In this document: positions 53,314 to 63,102 of the stretch, one piece after another
How positions within the stretch are numbered: the first letter of the stretch is position 1
Layout: every line of letters begins with the position of its first letter
Assembly (NCBI RefSeq): GCF_000719955.1
Contig: NZ_JOII01000005.1
Span: 124,001-188,000 of the forward strand
Direction of reading: 5' to 3'
Length of the DNA stretch: 64,000 bases
Origin: Streptomyces albidoflavus
GTDB lineage: Bacteria > Actinomycetota > Actinomycetes > Streptomycetales > Streptomycetaceae
The notes under the pieces: generated by a model
Seen by the model: only the letters and a program-made list of their open reading frames with translations
Database searches by the model: none
What the model was told of the DNA's origin: nothing
Translations under genes and position numbers: made by a program

Positions 53314-55377
53314 GTGAGCGACACCACCGATCTGATGGGCGTGACTGCCGACAGCACGGTTGATTCCGCTGCCGCGCCCGCCACGGACGCCTCAGCGGCG
53401 CCTGCGGCCGGTTCCCGGCGGCGCCGCGGCACCGGCCTAGAGGGCATGGTGCTGGCCGAGCTTCAGCAGGTCGCCTCGGGCCTCGGGATCAGGGGCACCG
53501 CGCGGATGCGCAAGAGCCAGCTGATCGAGGTCATCAAGGAAGCGCAGGCGGGTGGCGGCGCGGCCGCCCCGGCCAAGAGCGAGCCGGAGGCCGCCAAGCC
53601 GAAGCGCCGGGCCACCTCCAAGGCCCGTACCGGCGAGGCCGAGGCCGCCGCCGAACCGGCGCAGAAGCCCGCCAAGGCCGCCGAGAAGAAGCAGGCCAAG
53701 GCCGCCGAGCCGGCGGAGTCCGAGGCGCAGCAGGGCTCCCAGCAGCAGATCGACATCCCGGGCCAGGGCGCCGGGGACGAGCAGCCGGCCGGTGAGCGCC
53801 GCCGTCGCCGCGCCACCGCCGAGGCGGGCAGCCCCGAGCAGGCCGAGGCCAAGCAGGAGCGCGCCGCCAAGCAGCAGGACCAGAAGGGCGAGGGCCGCGG
53901 CGACGACGGCTCCGGCCAGCAGCAGGACGGCGGCGAGGGCCGCCGGGACCGCCAGAACCGCCGGGACCGCGACCGCGGTGACCGTGAGCGCGGCGACCGT
54001 TCCGAGCGCGGGGAGCGCGGCGGCCGGGACCGCGACCGCCGCAAGGGCGACGACGGCGGCCAGGGCGGCCAGGGCGGCGGCAACCGCCAGCAGCAGCAGG
54101 GCGGCGGCCAGAACCGTGACCGCCACGACGACTTCGACGACGACGGCGGCGGCCGTCGCGGGCGCCGCGGCCGCTACCGCGACCGCCGGGGCCGTCGCGG
54201 CCGCGACGAGGTCGGCGAGCCGCAGGTCAACGAGGACGACGTGCTGATCCCCGTCGCGGGCATCCTCGACATCCTCGACAACTACGCGTTCATCCGGACC
54301 TCCGGCTACCTGCCCGGCCCCAACGACGTGTACGTCTCGCTCGCCCAGGTCCGCAAGAACGGCCTGCGCAAGGGCGACCACGTCACCGGCGCGGTCCGCC
54401 AGCCCAAGGACGGCGAGCGCCGCGAGAAGTTCAACGCGCTGGTCCGCCTCGACTCCGTCAACGGCATGGCCCCCGAATCGGGCCGTGGGCGGCCGGAGTT
54501 CAACAAGCTGACGCCGCTGTACCCGCAGGACCGGCTCCGCCTGGAGACCGACCCGGGCGTGCTGACCACGCGGATCATCGACCTCGTGTCGCCGATCGGC
54601 AAGGGCCAGCGCGGTCTGATCGTGGCCCCGCCGAAGACCGGCAAGACCATGATCATGCAGGCCGTGGCCAACGCGATCACGCACAACAACCCCGAGTGCC
54701 ACCTCATGGTCGTCCTCGTCGACGAGCGGCCCGAAGAGGTCACCGACATGCAGCGGTCGGTCAAGGGCGAGGTCATCTCCTCGACCTTCGACCGCCCCGC
54801 CGAGGACCACACCACCGTCGCCGAACTGGCCATCGAGCGCGCCAAGCGCCTCGTGGAGCTGGGCCACGACGTGGTCGTCCTGCTGGACTCCATCACCCGC
54901 CTGGGCCGCGCCTACAACCTGGCCGCGCCCGCCTCCGGCCGCATCCTCTCCGGTGGTGTCGACTCGACCGCGCTCTACCCGCCGAAGCGCTTCTTCGGTG
55001 CGGCGCGCAACATCGAGGACGGCGGCTCGCTGACCATCCTCGCCACCGCGCTGGTCGACACCGGCTCGCGGATGGACGAGGTGATCTTCGAGGAGTTCAA
55101 GGGCACCGGCAACATGGAGCTCAAGCTCGACCGGAAGCTCGCCGACAAGCGCATCTTCCCGGCCGTCGACGTCGACGCCTCCGGCACGCGCAAGGAGGAG
55201 ATCCTCCTCAGCGGTGAGGAGTTGGGCATCGTCTGGAAGCTGCGCCGGGTGCTGCACGCGCTCGACCAGCAGCAGGCGATCGAGCTGCTGCTCGACAAGA
55301 TGCGCAAGACGCAGTCGAACGCGGAGTTCCTGCTCCAGATCCAGAAGACGACGCCGACCGCCGGCGGCAACGACTGA
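53314..55377 (+). CDS. rho: Transcription termination factor Rho
   Basis: A 687-aa hexameric RNA helicase. Layout: Ala/Pro-rich start; a Rho_N/SAP-like segment ([36 protein letters not shown]) at about 45-85; a 200-residue insertion of Arg/Gly/Asp/Gln-rich repeats ([23 protein letters not shown]) typical of high-GC actinobacteria; the cold-shock RNA-binding domain ([27 protein letters not shown]) near 308; and the ATPase with Walker [12 protein letters not shown] near 437 and the R-loop region [24 protein letters not shown]. It is followed by a very strong terminator hairpin. Confidence 0.98.
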   Translation: MSDTTDLMGVTADSTVDSAAAPATDASAAPAAGSRRRRGTGLEGMVLAELQQVASGLGIRGTARMRKSQLIEVIKEAQAGGGAAAPAKSEPEAAKPKRRATSKARTGEAEAAAEPAQKPAKAAEKKQAKAAEPAESEAQQGSQQQIDIPGQGAGDEQPAGERRRRRATAEAGSPEQAEAKQERAAKQQDQKGEGRGDDGSGQQQDGGEGRRDRQNRRDRDRGDRERGDRSERGERGGRDRDRRKGDDGGQGGQGGGNRQQQQGGGQNRDRHDDFDDDGGGRRGRRGRYRDRRGRRGRDEVGEPQVNEDDVLIPVAGILDILDNYAFIRTSGYLPGPNDVYVSLAQVRKNGLRKGDHVTGAVRQPKDGERREKFNALVRLDSVNGMAPESGRGRPEFNKLTPLYPQDRLRLETDPGVLTTRIIDLVSPIGKGQRGLIVAPPKTGKTMIMQAVANAITHNNPECHLMVVLVDERPEEVTDMQRSVKGEVISSTFDRPAEDHTTVAELAIERAKRLVELGHDVVVLLDSITRLGRAYNLAAPASGRILSGGVDSTALYPPKRFFGAARNIEDGGSLTILATALVDTGSRMDEVIFEEFKGTGNMELKLDRKLADKRIFPAVDVDASGTRKEEILLSGEELGIVWKLRRVLHALDQQQAIELLLDKMRKTQSNAEFLLQIQKTTPTAGGND

Positions 55378-55390
55378 CGGACCAGCTCCA

Positions 55391-55428
55391 CGAAGCGCCC
55401 CCTCCACTCCGGTGGAGGGGGCGCTTCG
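55391..55428 (+). terminator. Perfect 17-bp-stem terminator after rho
   Basis: CGAAGCGCCCCCTCCAC (55391-55407) is exactly complementary to 55412-55428 around a TCCG loop. The remaining stretch to 55824 is gene-free apart from the promoter region of the next gene. Confidence 0.9.
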
Positions 55429-55824
55429 CTGTGCGCCCGCGAACTCGGGGGCGCACAGCCGCCCCGCGAGACCTTGACCACACGCCCCCCGGCCGCAAAG
55501 ACCCGCAAAGGTGATCTTCAGGGCCGGAGAAACCCCAGGTCGTGGCGGTCCGCGCGGGCGCCCCCGGGCCGTTTCGCGGGCCCCTCTCCTCACACGGCGC
55601 TCACAGGCCCCTGTGCAACCCTTCTTCAGGTTTCGCCGTCGGACAAGCGAACACACGTGGTACGAGGCCCCCGTGCATCCCGGTGCCTCCACGGACGGCC
55701 GGGAAGCCCCGGCCCGCTCCGTACCCCGTACTTCGCCCGCCCACCAGGGACAGACCGACGGACCCCCACCCCCCGACCCGCAGGGGAGCAGCCCGCCGAC
55801 GACCTACACGAGGGACTGAGGAGC

Positions 55825-56970
55825 ATGGCCGAGCAGACGAGTCAGGACGGCGATACGCCCGAGAACGGCGAGGAGGCCCGGCGCGCACGGCGCATACGCC
55901 CCACCGGGCAGCGCCGCCGCCCGCGCAGCCGCCGCCGCAAGATACTTCTGGCCGCCGCCTGGACCGCCGCCGGCGGCATCCTGGTCGGTGGCGCCGGACT
56001 CGGCTTCGCGTACGTGAAGCTCAACGGGAACCTCGAAGGCGTCGACATCAACGCGGCGCTCGGCAGCGACCGGCCCGAGGAGGTCGACGACGGCTCCCTC
56101 GACCTGCTGGTGCTCGGCTCCGACTCGCGCTCCGGCGACAACGGCAAGTACGGCCGCGACGAGGGCGCCGCCCGCTCCGACACCGCGATGGTCGTCCACC
56201 TCCACGAGGGCCGGAAGAAGGCCACCGTCGTCTCCATACCGCGCGACACCCTCGTCACCCGCCCCGACTGCGCCGCCGAGGACGGCAGCACGGTCTCCGG
56301 CGGGCAGCGGCAGATGTTCAACACGGCCTACGAGGCGGGCGGGCCGGCCTGCGCGGTCAAGACCGTCGAGCAGATGTCGGGCATCCGCATGGACCACTAC
56401 CTGGAGGTCGACTTCAGCGGCTTCCAGGAGATCATCGACCGGCTCGGCGGGGTCGAGGTCACCACCGGCAAGGCGATAGACGACGACAAGAGCGGGCTCC
56501 ACCTCGACAAGGGCACCCACACCCTCGACGGGGAGCAGTCCCTCGGGCTCGTCCGTACCCGGCACGGGGTCGGGGACGGCAGCGACCTCGGGCGCATCCA
56601 GCTCCAGCAGACCTTCCTCACCGCCCTGATGCACCGGGTGCAGGACATGGGGCTGCTGAGCAGCCCCAAGAAGCTGTACGGGGTGGCCGACGCGGCGACC
56701 AAGTCGCTGACCACCGACGCGGAGCTGGACTCCGTGCCGGCGCTGCTCGACTTCGCCCAGGGGCTCAAGGGGCTGAAGCCCGAGGGGATGGAGATGCTGA
56801 CGTTGCCGGTCGAGTACGACCCGGCCGACGCCAACCGGGTGCTGCCGCAGGAGAAGGCCGGGGCTCAGGTGTGGAAGGCGTTGCGGGCCGACAAGGCCGT
56901 GCCCGCCTCCGCGACCGAGGGGTCGGCCGGGGACAAGGGGGATGTCGACGACGTGGTCAGCGCCGGCTAG
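55825..56970 (+). CDS. LCP (LytR-CpsA-Psr) family cell-wall glycopolymer ligase
   Basis: A 381-aa membrane protein. A basic cytoplasmic tail (RIRPTGQRRRPRSRRRK) precedes one membrane helix (ILLAAAWTAAGGILVGGAGLGFAYV), then an extracellular LCP domain: LLVLGSDSRSG, RSDTAMVVHLH, VVSIPRDTLV, MDHYLEVDFSGFQEIIDRLGGVEV, and LGLVRTRHGVGDGSDLGRIQLQQTFL with the catalytic Arg residues. It transfers undecaprenyl-linked glycopolymers to peptidoglycan. A disordered acidic C-terminus follows. GAGGAG precedes the ATG at 55825. Confidence 0.93.
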   Translation: MAEQTSQDGDTPENGEEARRARRIRPTGQRRRPRSRRRKILLAAAWTAAGGILVGGAGLGFAYVKLNGNLEGVDINAALGSDRPEEVDDGSLDLLVLGSDSRSGDNGKYGRDEGAARSDTAMVVHLHEGRKKATVVSIPRDTLVTRPDCAAEDGSTVSGGQRQMFNTAYEAGGPACAVKTVEQMSGIRMDHYLEVDFSGFQEIIDRLGGVEVTTGKAIDDDKSGLHLDKGTHTLDGEQSLGLVRTRHGVGDGSDLGRIQLQQTFLTALMHRVQDMGLLSSPKKLYGVADAATKSLTTDAELDSVPALLDFAQGLKGLKPEGMEMLTLPVEYDPADANRVLPQEKAGAQVWKALRADKAVPASATEGSAGDKGDVDDVVSAG

Positions 56971-57035
56971 CCGGCGCGGGGGGTTGGGTCGGGCGTGACT
57001 TGGGGCGGGGGCGGTGACCCCCCGAGGTCACCGAT

Positions 57036-57143
57036 GGCCTCAAGCGCCGGCCGGGCTGAGTTGTGGCCTCAAGCGCCGGCCGGGCTGAGTTGTGGCCTCA
57101 GGCGCCGGCCGGGCTGAGTTTGGCCTCAAACGCCGGCCGGGCT
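57036..57143. repeat. Second cluster of the intergenic GGCCTCAANCGCCGGCCGGG repeat
   Basis: Four direct copies at 57036-57057, 57065-57086, 57094-57115 and 57122-57143, spaced 28-29 bp. The flank GGTCACCGATGGCCTCAA (57026-57043) is shared with the first cluster in inverted form (around 3175-3192), so the element extends beyond 22 bp. Confidence 0.95.
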
Positions 57144-57190
57144 GAGTTGTGGGGTTGGGGCTGGGTTTGTCGGTCGGGGGGCGGTGGGGA

Positions 57191-57236
57191 ATACCCAGGG
57201 GTGTACCCCGGTTATACCCAGGGGTGTACCCCGGTT
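57191..57236. promoter_or_regulatory. Two exact 23-bp direct repeats upstream of rpmE
   Basis: ATACCCAGGGGTGTACCCCG plus GTT occurs twice in a row (57191-57213, 57214-57236). Each holds an imperfect palindrome around GGGGTGTACCCC. About 100 bp upstream of the rpmE start, this is a likely operator or promoter element. Confidence 0.7.
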
Positions 57237-57339
57237 TTGGGAGATGCGGCGGTCCCTGGCAGACTGGACTGTCGGCCCCGGTTCACGTGTGCGCAAACCG
57301 CGTGTGCGACCCGGCGCCCTCCCGAAACTAGGAGACACC

Positions 57340-57561
57340 TTGAAGCGCGACATCCACCCCGAGTACGTCGAGACCCAGGTGAGCTGCACCTGTGGCGCGG
57401 CGTTCACCACGCGTAGCACCATCGCCAGCGGCACCGTCCGCGCCGATGTCTGCTCCGAGTGCCACCCGTTCTACACGGGCAAGCAGAAGATCCTCGACAC
57501 CGGTGGCCGCGTGGCCCGCTTCGAGGCCCGCTTCGGCAAGGCTGCCGGCACCAAGAAGTAG
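57340..57561 (+). CDS. rpmE: Ribosomal protein L31, zinc-binding type
   Basis: A 73-aa large-subunit protein. The N-terminus is [19 protein letters not shown], with Zn-ligand cysteines in SCTCG and [21 protein letters not shown] (C+ form). The TTG start at 57340 follows AGGAG and matches the family N-terminus. Streptomyces usually also has a Cys-less paralogue used under zinc limitation, not present here. A strong hairpin separates it from prfA. Confidence 0.97.
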   Translation: MKRDIHPEYVETQVSCTCGAAFTTRSTIASGTVRADVCSECHPFYTGKQKILDTGGRVARFEARFGKAAGTKK

Positions 57562-57570
57562 CGAGCCACT

Positions 57571-57615
57571 GCGCCGGTCCTCAGGCCGCCCTCCACGGGC
57601 GGCCGGGACCGGCGC
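57571..57615 (+). terminator. Terminator after rpmE
   Basis: GCGCCGGTCC...GGCCGCCC pairs with GGGCGGCC...GGGACCGGCGC, giving about 18 paired bases with a small internal bulge, followed by TTTG. Confidence 0.85.
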
Positions 57616-57701
57616 TTTGTCCGTTCTGAGCGGCCCGGCCCCCGGCCGCCACCCCAGCACCGCAGCCCCCGCAGTCACCAGCAGGAACCAGGAGCCCGAA
57701 G

Positions 57702-58778
57702 ATGTTCGAGGCGGTCGAGGAACTGATCGGCGAGCACGCCGACATCGAGAAGCGGCTCGCCGACCCCGCGGTCCACGCCGACCAGGCCGGCGCCCGCAAG
57801 CTCAACAAGCGTTACGCCGAGCTGACCCCGATCGTCGGCACGTACCGCTCCTGGAAGCAGACCGGGGAAGACATCGAGACCGCCCGCGAGCTGGCCGCCG
57901 ACGACCCGGACTTCGCCGCCGAGGTCAAGGAGCTGGAGGCCGCCCGCGAGGAGCTGACCGAGAAGCTGCGGCTGCTGCTGGTGCCCCGCGACCCCAGCGA
58001 CGACAAGGACGTCATCCTGGAGATCAAGGCGGGAGCGGGCGGCGACGAGTCGGCCCTCTTCGCCGGCGACCTCCTGCGGATGTACCTGCGGTACGCCGAG
58101 CGCGTCGGCTGGAAGACCGAGCTGATCGACTCCACCGAGTCGGAGCTGGGCGGCTACAAGGACGTCCAGGTCGCCGTGAAGACCAAGGGCGGCCAGGGCG
58201 CCACCGAGCCCGGCCAGGGCGTCTGGGCCCGGCTGAAGTACGAGGGCGGCGTCCACCGCGTCCAGCGGGTCCCCGCGACCGAGTCGCAGGGCCGCATCCA
58301 CACCTCCGCCGCCGGTGTCCTGGTGACGCCCGAGGCCGAGGAGATCGACGTCGAGATCAATCAGAACGACCTGCGGATCGACGTCTACCGCTCCTCCGGG
58401 CCCGGCGGTCAGTCCGTCAACACCACCGACTCCGCGGTGCGCATCACGCACCTGCCGACCGGGGTCGTCGCCTCCTGCCAGAACGAGAAGAGCCAGCTCC
58501 AGAACAAGGAGCAGGCCCTGCGCATCCTGCGCTCGCGGCTGCTGGCCGCCGCCCAGGAGGAGGCCGAGCGCGAGGCCGCCGACGCCCGCCGCAGCCAGGT
58601 CCGCACCGTCGACCGCTCCGAGAAGATCCGGACGTACAACTACCCGGAGAACCGCATTTCGGACCACCGCGTCGGCTTCAAGGCGTACAACCTCGACCAG
58701 GTCCTCGACGGCGAACTCGACGCCGTCATCCAGGCCTGCGTCGACGCGGACTCCGCGGCCAAGCTCGCCGCCGCCTGA
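57702..58778 (+). CDS. prfA: Peptide chain release factor 1
   Basis: A 358-aa class I release factor reading UAA and UAG. The codon-recognition PxT motif lies in [14 protein letters not shown], and the GGQ catalytic loop in [20 protein letters not shown]. Length and domain order are normal for RF1. It lies 41 bp before prmC, whose product methylates the GGQ glutamine, so the two probably form one operon. Confidence 0.97.
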   Translation: MFEAVEELIGEHADIEKRLADPAVHADQAGARKLNKRYAELTPIVGTYRSWKQTGEDIETARELAADDPDFAAEVKELEAAREELTEKLRLLLVPRDPSDDKDVILEIKAGAGGDESALFAGDLLRMYLRYAERVGWKTELIDSTESELGGYKDVQVAVKTKGGQGATEPGQGVWARLKYEGGVHRVQRVPATESQGRIHTSAAGVLVTPEAEEIDVEINQNDLRIDVYRSSGPGGQSVNTTDSAVRITHLPTGVVASCQNEKSQLQNKEQALRILRSRLLAAAQEEAEREAADARRSQVRTVDRSEKIRTYNYPENRISDHRVGFKAYNLDQVLDGELDAVIQACVDADSAAKLAAA

Positions 58779-58818
58779 CCTTCCCTCTTCACCCCGTACG
58801 GACCGGCTGGAGGACCCC

Positions 58819-59664
58819 GTGAACCTGCTGCTCGCCGAGGTGGCCCAGGCCACCCAGCGGCTGGCCGACGCCGGCGTGCCGTCCCCGCGCAACGACGCCG
58901 AGGAACTGGCCGCCTATGTCCACCAGGTCAAGCGGGGTGCCCTGCACACCGTCAAGGACTCCGACTTCGACGCCCGCTACTGGGAGGCGATCGCCCGCCG
59001 CGAGGCCCGCGAACCGCTCCAGCACATCACCGGGCTCGCCTACTTCCGGTACCTGGAACTCCAGGTCGGCCCGGGCGTGTTCGTGCCGCGGCCGGAGACG
59101 GAGTCGGTGGTCGGCTGGGCGATAGACGCGGTCCGCGCGATGGATGTCGTCGAACCGCTCGTGGTCGACCTGTGCAGCGGCTCGGGCGCCATCGCGCTCG
59201 CCCTGGCCCAGGAGGTCCCGCGCTCCACCGTGCACGCCGTGGAGCTCTCCGAGGACGCCCTGGTCTGGACCCGGAAGAACGTCGAGGGCTCCCGCGTCCA
59301 CCTCCACCAGGGCGACGCCTTCGGCGCCCTGCCCGAGCTGGACGGCCAGGTCGACCTGGTGATCTCCAACCCGCCGTACATCCCGCTCACCGAGTGGGAG
59401 TACGTCGCCCCCGAGGCCCGCGACCACGACCCGCAGATGGCGCTGTTCTCCGGCGAGGACGGCCTCGACACCATCCGCGGCATCGAGCGCACCGCCCACC
59501 GGCTGCTGCGCCCCGGCGGCATCGTCGTCGTCGAGCACGCCGACACCCAGGGCGGCCAGGTCCCGTGGATCTTCACCGAGGAGAAGGGCTGGGCCGACGC
59601 CGCCGACCACCCCGACCTCAACAACCGCCCCCGCTTCGCCACGGCCCGCAAGGCGCTGCCGTGA
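58819..59664 (+). CDS. prmC: Release factor glutamine N5-methyltransferase
   Basis: A 281-aa SAM-dependent enzyme that methylates the GGQ glutamine of release factors. The N-terminal helical domain (NLLLAEVAQATQRLADAGVPSPRNDAEELAAYV) is followed by FVPRPETESVVGWAI, motif I VDLCSGSGAIALALA, and the catalytic NPPYIPL. GTG follows TGGAGG. It sits directly after prfA, its substrate gene. Confidence 0.96.
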   Translation: MNLLLAEVAQATQRLADAGVPSPRNDAEELAAYVHQVKRGALHTVKDSDFDARYWEAIARREAREPLQHITGLAYFRYLELQVGPGVFVPRPETESVVGWAIDAVRAMDVVEPLVVDLCSGSGAIALALAQEVPRSTVHAVELSEDALVWTRKNVEGSRVHLHQGDAFGALPELDGQVDLVISNPPYIPLTEWEYVAPEARDHDPQMALFSGEDGLDTIRGIERTAHRLLRPGGIVVVEHADTQGGQVPWIFTEEKGWADAADHPDLNNRPRFATARKALP

Positions 59665-59839
59665 CCAGCGGCGACATCACAGCATGGTCGCCTCCTGCTG
59701 ACGCCCGGACCGTACGACCGGCGCCCACCGCGACCACCCGGGGCGAAGCCCCAGGAGAGAGTGAGCCGAAGGGGCGTCTCGACAACGACTCAGGCGCCCC
59801 GGAGGCGAACGAACGACCATCAAGAGGGAGCGCTGAGCC

Positions 59840-60487
59840 ATGGCACGCCGATATGACACCAACGACGCCACCGACCGGGTCACCGGGCTGCGGGAGGCCG
59901 CTTCGGCGGTGCGTCGCGGGGAGCTCGTCGTCCTGCCGACGGACACGGTGTACGGCGTCGGGGCCGACGCGTTCAGCCCGGAGGCGGTCGGGGACCTGCT
60001 GACGGCGAAGGGGCGCGGGCGGAACATGCCCTCGCCGGTGCTGATCGGTTCGCCGAACACCCTGCACGGCCTGGTGACCGACTTCTCGGAGACCGCCTGG
60101 GACCTGGTCGACGCCTTCTGGCCGGGCGCCCTGACGCTGGTGGCGCGCCACCAGCCCTCGCTCCAGTGGAACCTGGGCGACACCCGGGGCACGGTGGCGG
60201 TGCGGATGCCGCTGCACCCGGTCGCCATCGAGCTGCTGACCGAGACCGGCCCGATGGCCGTCTCCAGCGCCAACCTGACCGGCCACCCGTCGCCGGAGAC
60301 CTGTGAGGCGGCCCGCAACATGCTGGGCGACGCCATCTCGGTCTACCTGGACGGCGGCCCGACGCCGGGCATCGTCCCCTCGTCGATCGTGGACGTGACC
60401 GGCTCCGTGCCGGTGCTGCTGCGGGCCGGCGCGATCGACGCGGACGAGCTGCGCAAGGTGGTCCCCGATCTCGAGGTGGCCTCTTGA
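59840..60487 (+). CDS. L-threonylcarbamoyladenylate synthase (Sua5/YrdC/YwlC)
   Basis: A 215-aa enzyme that makes threonylcarbamoyl-AMP from threonine, bicarbonate and ATP for tRNA t6A37. Family features: LVVLPTDTVYGVGADAFSPEAVGDLLTAKGRGRNMPSPVLIG, the WPGALTLVARHQ strand, VAVRMPLHPVAIELL, and SSANLTGHPSPETCEAA. It is the short YrdC-only form. It overlaps the next gene by four bases (TTGA). Confidence 0.95.
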   Translation: MARRYDTNDATDRVTGLREAASAVRRGELVVLPTDTVYGVGADAFSPEAVGDLLTAKGRGRNMPSPVLIGSPNTLHGLVTDFSETAWDLVDAFWPGALTLVARHQPSLQWNLGDTRGTVAVRMPLHPVAIELLTETGPMAVSSANLTGHPSPETCEAARNMLGDAISVYLDGGPTPGIVPSSIVDVTGSVPVLLRAGAIDADELRKVVPDLEVAS

Positions 60488-61158
60488 TCGTCCCTGAGGG
60501 GCGTGGCATAGCGGCGCAGCCGCCCGGCGGGACCTTCCGCATCCTCCACGTCAGCACCGGCAACGTGTGCCGCTCGCCGATCACCGAGCGGCTGACGCGG
60601 CATGCCCTGGCGGACCGGCTGGGGCTGACGGGGCTCGCCGGGGGCACCGAGAGCGGTGTCGGCGGGGTCATCGTGGAGAGCGCGGGCACCTGGGGCCACG
60701 AGGGTGCCCCGATGGAGGCCAACGCCGAGGCGGTGCTCGCCTCGCTCGGCGCGGACGCGGCCGGTTTCCGGGGCCGGGAGCTGCTGGACGAGCACGTCAT
60801 CCGGGCGGATCTGGTGCTCACCGCGACCCGGGACCACCGGGCGCAGGTCATCTCGATGGGCCACTCGGCGGGGCTGCGCACCTTCACCCTGAAGGAGTTC
60901 ACGCGGCTGGTGCGGGCGATAGACCCGGCCACCCTGCCCGATCCGCTGGAGGGCGGTGTGGTGGGCCGTGCGCGGGCCCTGGTCCAGGCGGCCGCGGCGC
61001 TCCGCGGCTGGCTGCTGGCGCCCTCGGTGGAGGCCGACGAGGTGCTCGATCCGTACGGGGCGCCCATGCCGTTCTTCCAGGCGGTGGGCGAGGAGATCCA
61101 GGTGGCCCTGGAGCCGGTGCTGACGGCGCTGACCGGGGTGGGCCGGCCGACGGGCTGA
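60484..61158 (+). CDS. Low-molecular-weight protein-tyrosine-phosphatase homologue lacking the catalytic Cys
   Basis: A 224-aa protein of the LMW-PTP family with the P-loop region ILHVSTGNVCRSPITERL. In active enzymes this reads C-T-G-N-x-C-R-S; here the first, nucleophilic Cys is Ser (AGC codon), while the second Cys, Arg and Ser remain. The C-terminal DPYG motif (general-acid Asp region) is kept. It is about 70 residues longer than the minimal family. It may be a catalytically altered or phosphate-sensing protein. TTG start overlaps the Sua5 stop, suggesting translational coupling. Confidence 0.85.
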   Translation: MIVPEGRGIAAQPPGGTFRILHVSTGNVCRSPITERLTRHALADRLGLTGLAGGTESGVGGVIVESAGTWGHEGAPMEANAEAVLASLGADAAGFRGRELLDEHVIRADLVLTATRDHRAQVISMGHSAGLRTFTLKEFTRLVRAIDPATLPDPLEGGVVGRARALVQAAAALRGWLLAPSVEADEVLDPYGAPMPFFQAVGEEIQVALEPVLTALTGVGRPTG

Positions 61159-61437
61159 GGGGCCGCGAGAGCGGCCGGGACGGGGCCTGAGGGCGCCGCC
61201 AGGGCCGGACGGGCCCCTCGTACGGGTCGCCTTCCCCGAGAACGGGGGTAGGCGGCCAGGTGGAGCCGGGCGCAGGGCGTCAACGGGCGTACCGGGGACG
61301 AGGCGCGCGGAGGCGTGGAACGGAACGACCGGGAACCGGCAGCGGGCAAACTTCGTCGCTACCCGAAAGTCTCGGCGGGCATGCACCCGAAGCTAGGGTG
61401 TGGGCCTGGATGGCCAGCGATACTTGTGGGGAAGCCC

Positions 61438-62790
61438 GTGCGTGAATACCTGCTGACGCTCTGCATCACGGCTGCGGTGACGTATCTGTTGACAGGGCCG
61501 GTACGGAAATTCGCGATCGTGGCCGGTGCCATGCCGGAGATCAGGGCCCGTGACGTCCACCGGGAGCCCACTCCGCGGCTCGGTGGGATCGCGATGTTCT
61601 TCGGACTGTGCGCCGGGCTGCTGGTCGCGGATCATCTGACCAACCTGGGCGAGGTGTTCGACTCCAACGAGCCGCGCGCACTGCTCTCGGGCGCCGCCCT
61701 GATCTGGCTGATCGGTGTCCTCGACGACAAGTTCGAGATCGACGCCCTGGTCAAGCTGGGCGGCCAGCTCATCGCCGCCGGGGTGATGGTGATGCAGGGC
61801 CTCACCATGCTGTGGCTGCCGGTGCCCGGAGTCGGGCAGGTGCTGCTGACCAGCTGGCAGGGGAATCTGCTGACCATCGCCCTGGTCCTCATCACCATCA
61901 ACGCGGTCAACTTCGTCGACGGCCTCGACGGCCTCGCCGCCGGCATGGTCTGCATCGCCGCCACCGCGTTCTTCATGCACGCCTACCGCATCTGGTACGG
62001 CTACGGGCTGGAGGCCGCCGCCCCCGCCGCGCTCTTCGCGGCGCTGCTGATGGGTATGTGCCTGGGCTTCCTGCCGCACAACATGCACCCCGCGCGGATC
62101 TTCATGGGCGACTCGGGCTCGATGCTGATCGGCCTGGTGCTCGCGGCCGGCGCCATCTCCATCACCGGCCAGGTCGACCCGGACGCCATGGGGCTGTTCG
62201 CCGGTTCGGAGAAGGCCGCGGTGCACCAGACGGTGCCCGTCTACATGCCGCTGCTGCTGCCGCTGACCATCATCGCGGTGCCCGCGGCCGACCTGGTGCT
62301 GGCCGTGGTGCGGCGCACCTGGCGGGGCCAGTCGCCGTTCGCCGCCGACCGGGGGCACCTGCACCACCGGCTGCTGGAGATCGGCCACTCGCACAGCCGG
62401 GCCGTGCTGATCATGTACTTTTGGTCGGCGCTGATCGCCTTCGGGGCGCTCGCCTACTCGGTCAACGAGGCGTCGATGTGGGTGGCGCTGGGCGTGGCCG
62501 CGCTGAGCGCGGTGGGCCTGGTCCTGCTGCTCCTGCCGCGGTTCACGCCGCGTGCGCCGCGCTGGGCGGAGGCGTTCGTGCCGCCGCGCTACCGGCGCCG
62601 GGTCTCGGCGGGGCCGCGTCAGGAGGGCGTCGTCACCGAGGGCGAGGCCGGTGCGGAGGGCACCGAACCGCCGGCGAGGGTCACCGTGGGTGTCTCGGGG
62701 GCCAACGGAGCGACCGCCGTCGGGGAGCGCTCACGCTTCGGCGGACGGGGCGGCGGCGAGCGCGAGAAGGCCACCAGCACCCGCTCGTGA
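61438..62790 (+). CDS. MraY/WecA-family polyprenyl-phosphate sugar-1-phosphate transferase
   Basis: A 450-aa polytopic membrane enzyme with about 10-11 helices. Family motifs: HREPTPRLGGIAMF, LIGVLDDKFEIDAL (Mg-binding DD), NAVNFVDGLDGLAAG, FLPHNMHPARIFMGDSGSMLIGL, and the cytoplasmic HLHHRLLEIGHSHSRAV. It likely transfers GlcNAc-1-phosphate to undecaprenyl phosphate, starting wall teichoic or arabinogalactan-like glycopolymers, rather than MurNAc-pentapeptide. The disordered C-terminus (about 60 residues) is rich in Gly/Glu. GTG 61438 follows GGGGAAG. Confidence 0.93.
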   Translation: MREYLLTLCITAAVTYLLTGPVRKFAIVAGAMPEIRARDVHREPTPRLGGIAMFFGLCAGLLVADHLTNLGEVFDSNEPRALLSGAALIWLIGVLDDKFEIDALVKLGGQLIAAGVMVMQGLTMLWLPVPGVGQVLLTSWQGNLLTIALVLITINAVNFVDGLDGLAAGMVCIAATAFFMHAYRIWYGYGLEAAAPAALFAALLMGMCLGFLPHNMHPARIFMGDSGSMLIGLVLAAGAISITGQVDPDAMGLFAGSEKAAVHQTVPVYMPLLLPLTIIAVPAADLVLAVVRRTWRGQSPFAADRGHLHHRLLEIGHSHSRAVLIMYFWSALIAFGALAYSVNEASMWVALGVAALSAVGLVLLLLPRFTPRAPRWAEAFVPPRYRRRVSAGPRQEGVVTEGEAGAEGTEPPARVTVGVSGANGATAVGERSRFGGRGGGEREKATSTRS

Positions 62791-63102
62791 CCTCCGGGGA
62801 GCCATCCCCGCCACGGGTCCCCGCGCGACCGCGTTCCGGGTACCCGGCGGCGCAAAATGCGCATTACCAGGCAATGTGCCACGCGTCGCGCACATACGCG
62901 CGGGTTACCCCTCACGTGTGACAGGTGGCACACCTGCCGAGTAAAGGACTCATCAAAAAGCTTGTGATACCGTTCACGAGAGCTCGACCTTGAGGGTGAG
63001 CGGCCCGCAAGCGACGGGTCGGGTCCGGGGTGCTCAGCGCTCCGTCTACGCTCGGTACGCCCTCAGGTCCGTCTCTCTCTGTCACCTGCTGGAGATCCAC
63101 TC
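62791..63102. promoter_or_regulatory. Gene-free leader before the ATP synthase operon
   Basis: About 310 bp without a gene. It presumably carries the atp promoter. A short ACAGGT...ACCTG inverted repeat is at about 62921-62936; no consensus promoter could be picked with confidence. Confidence 0.4.
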
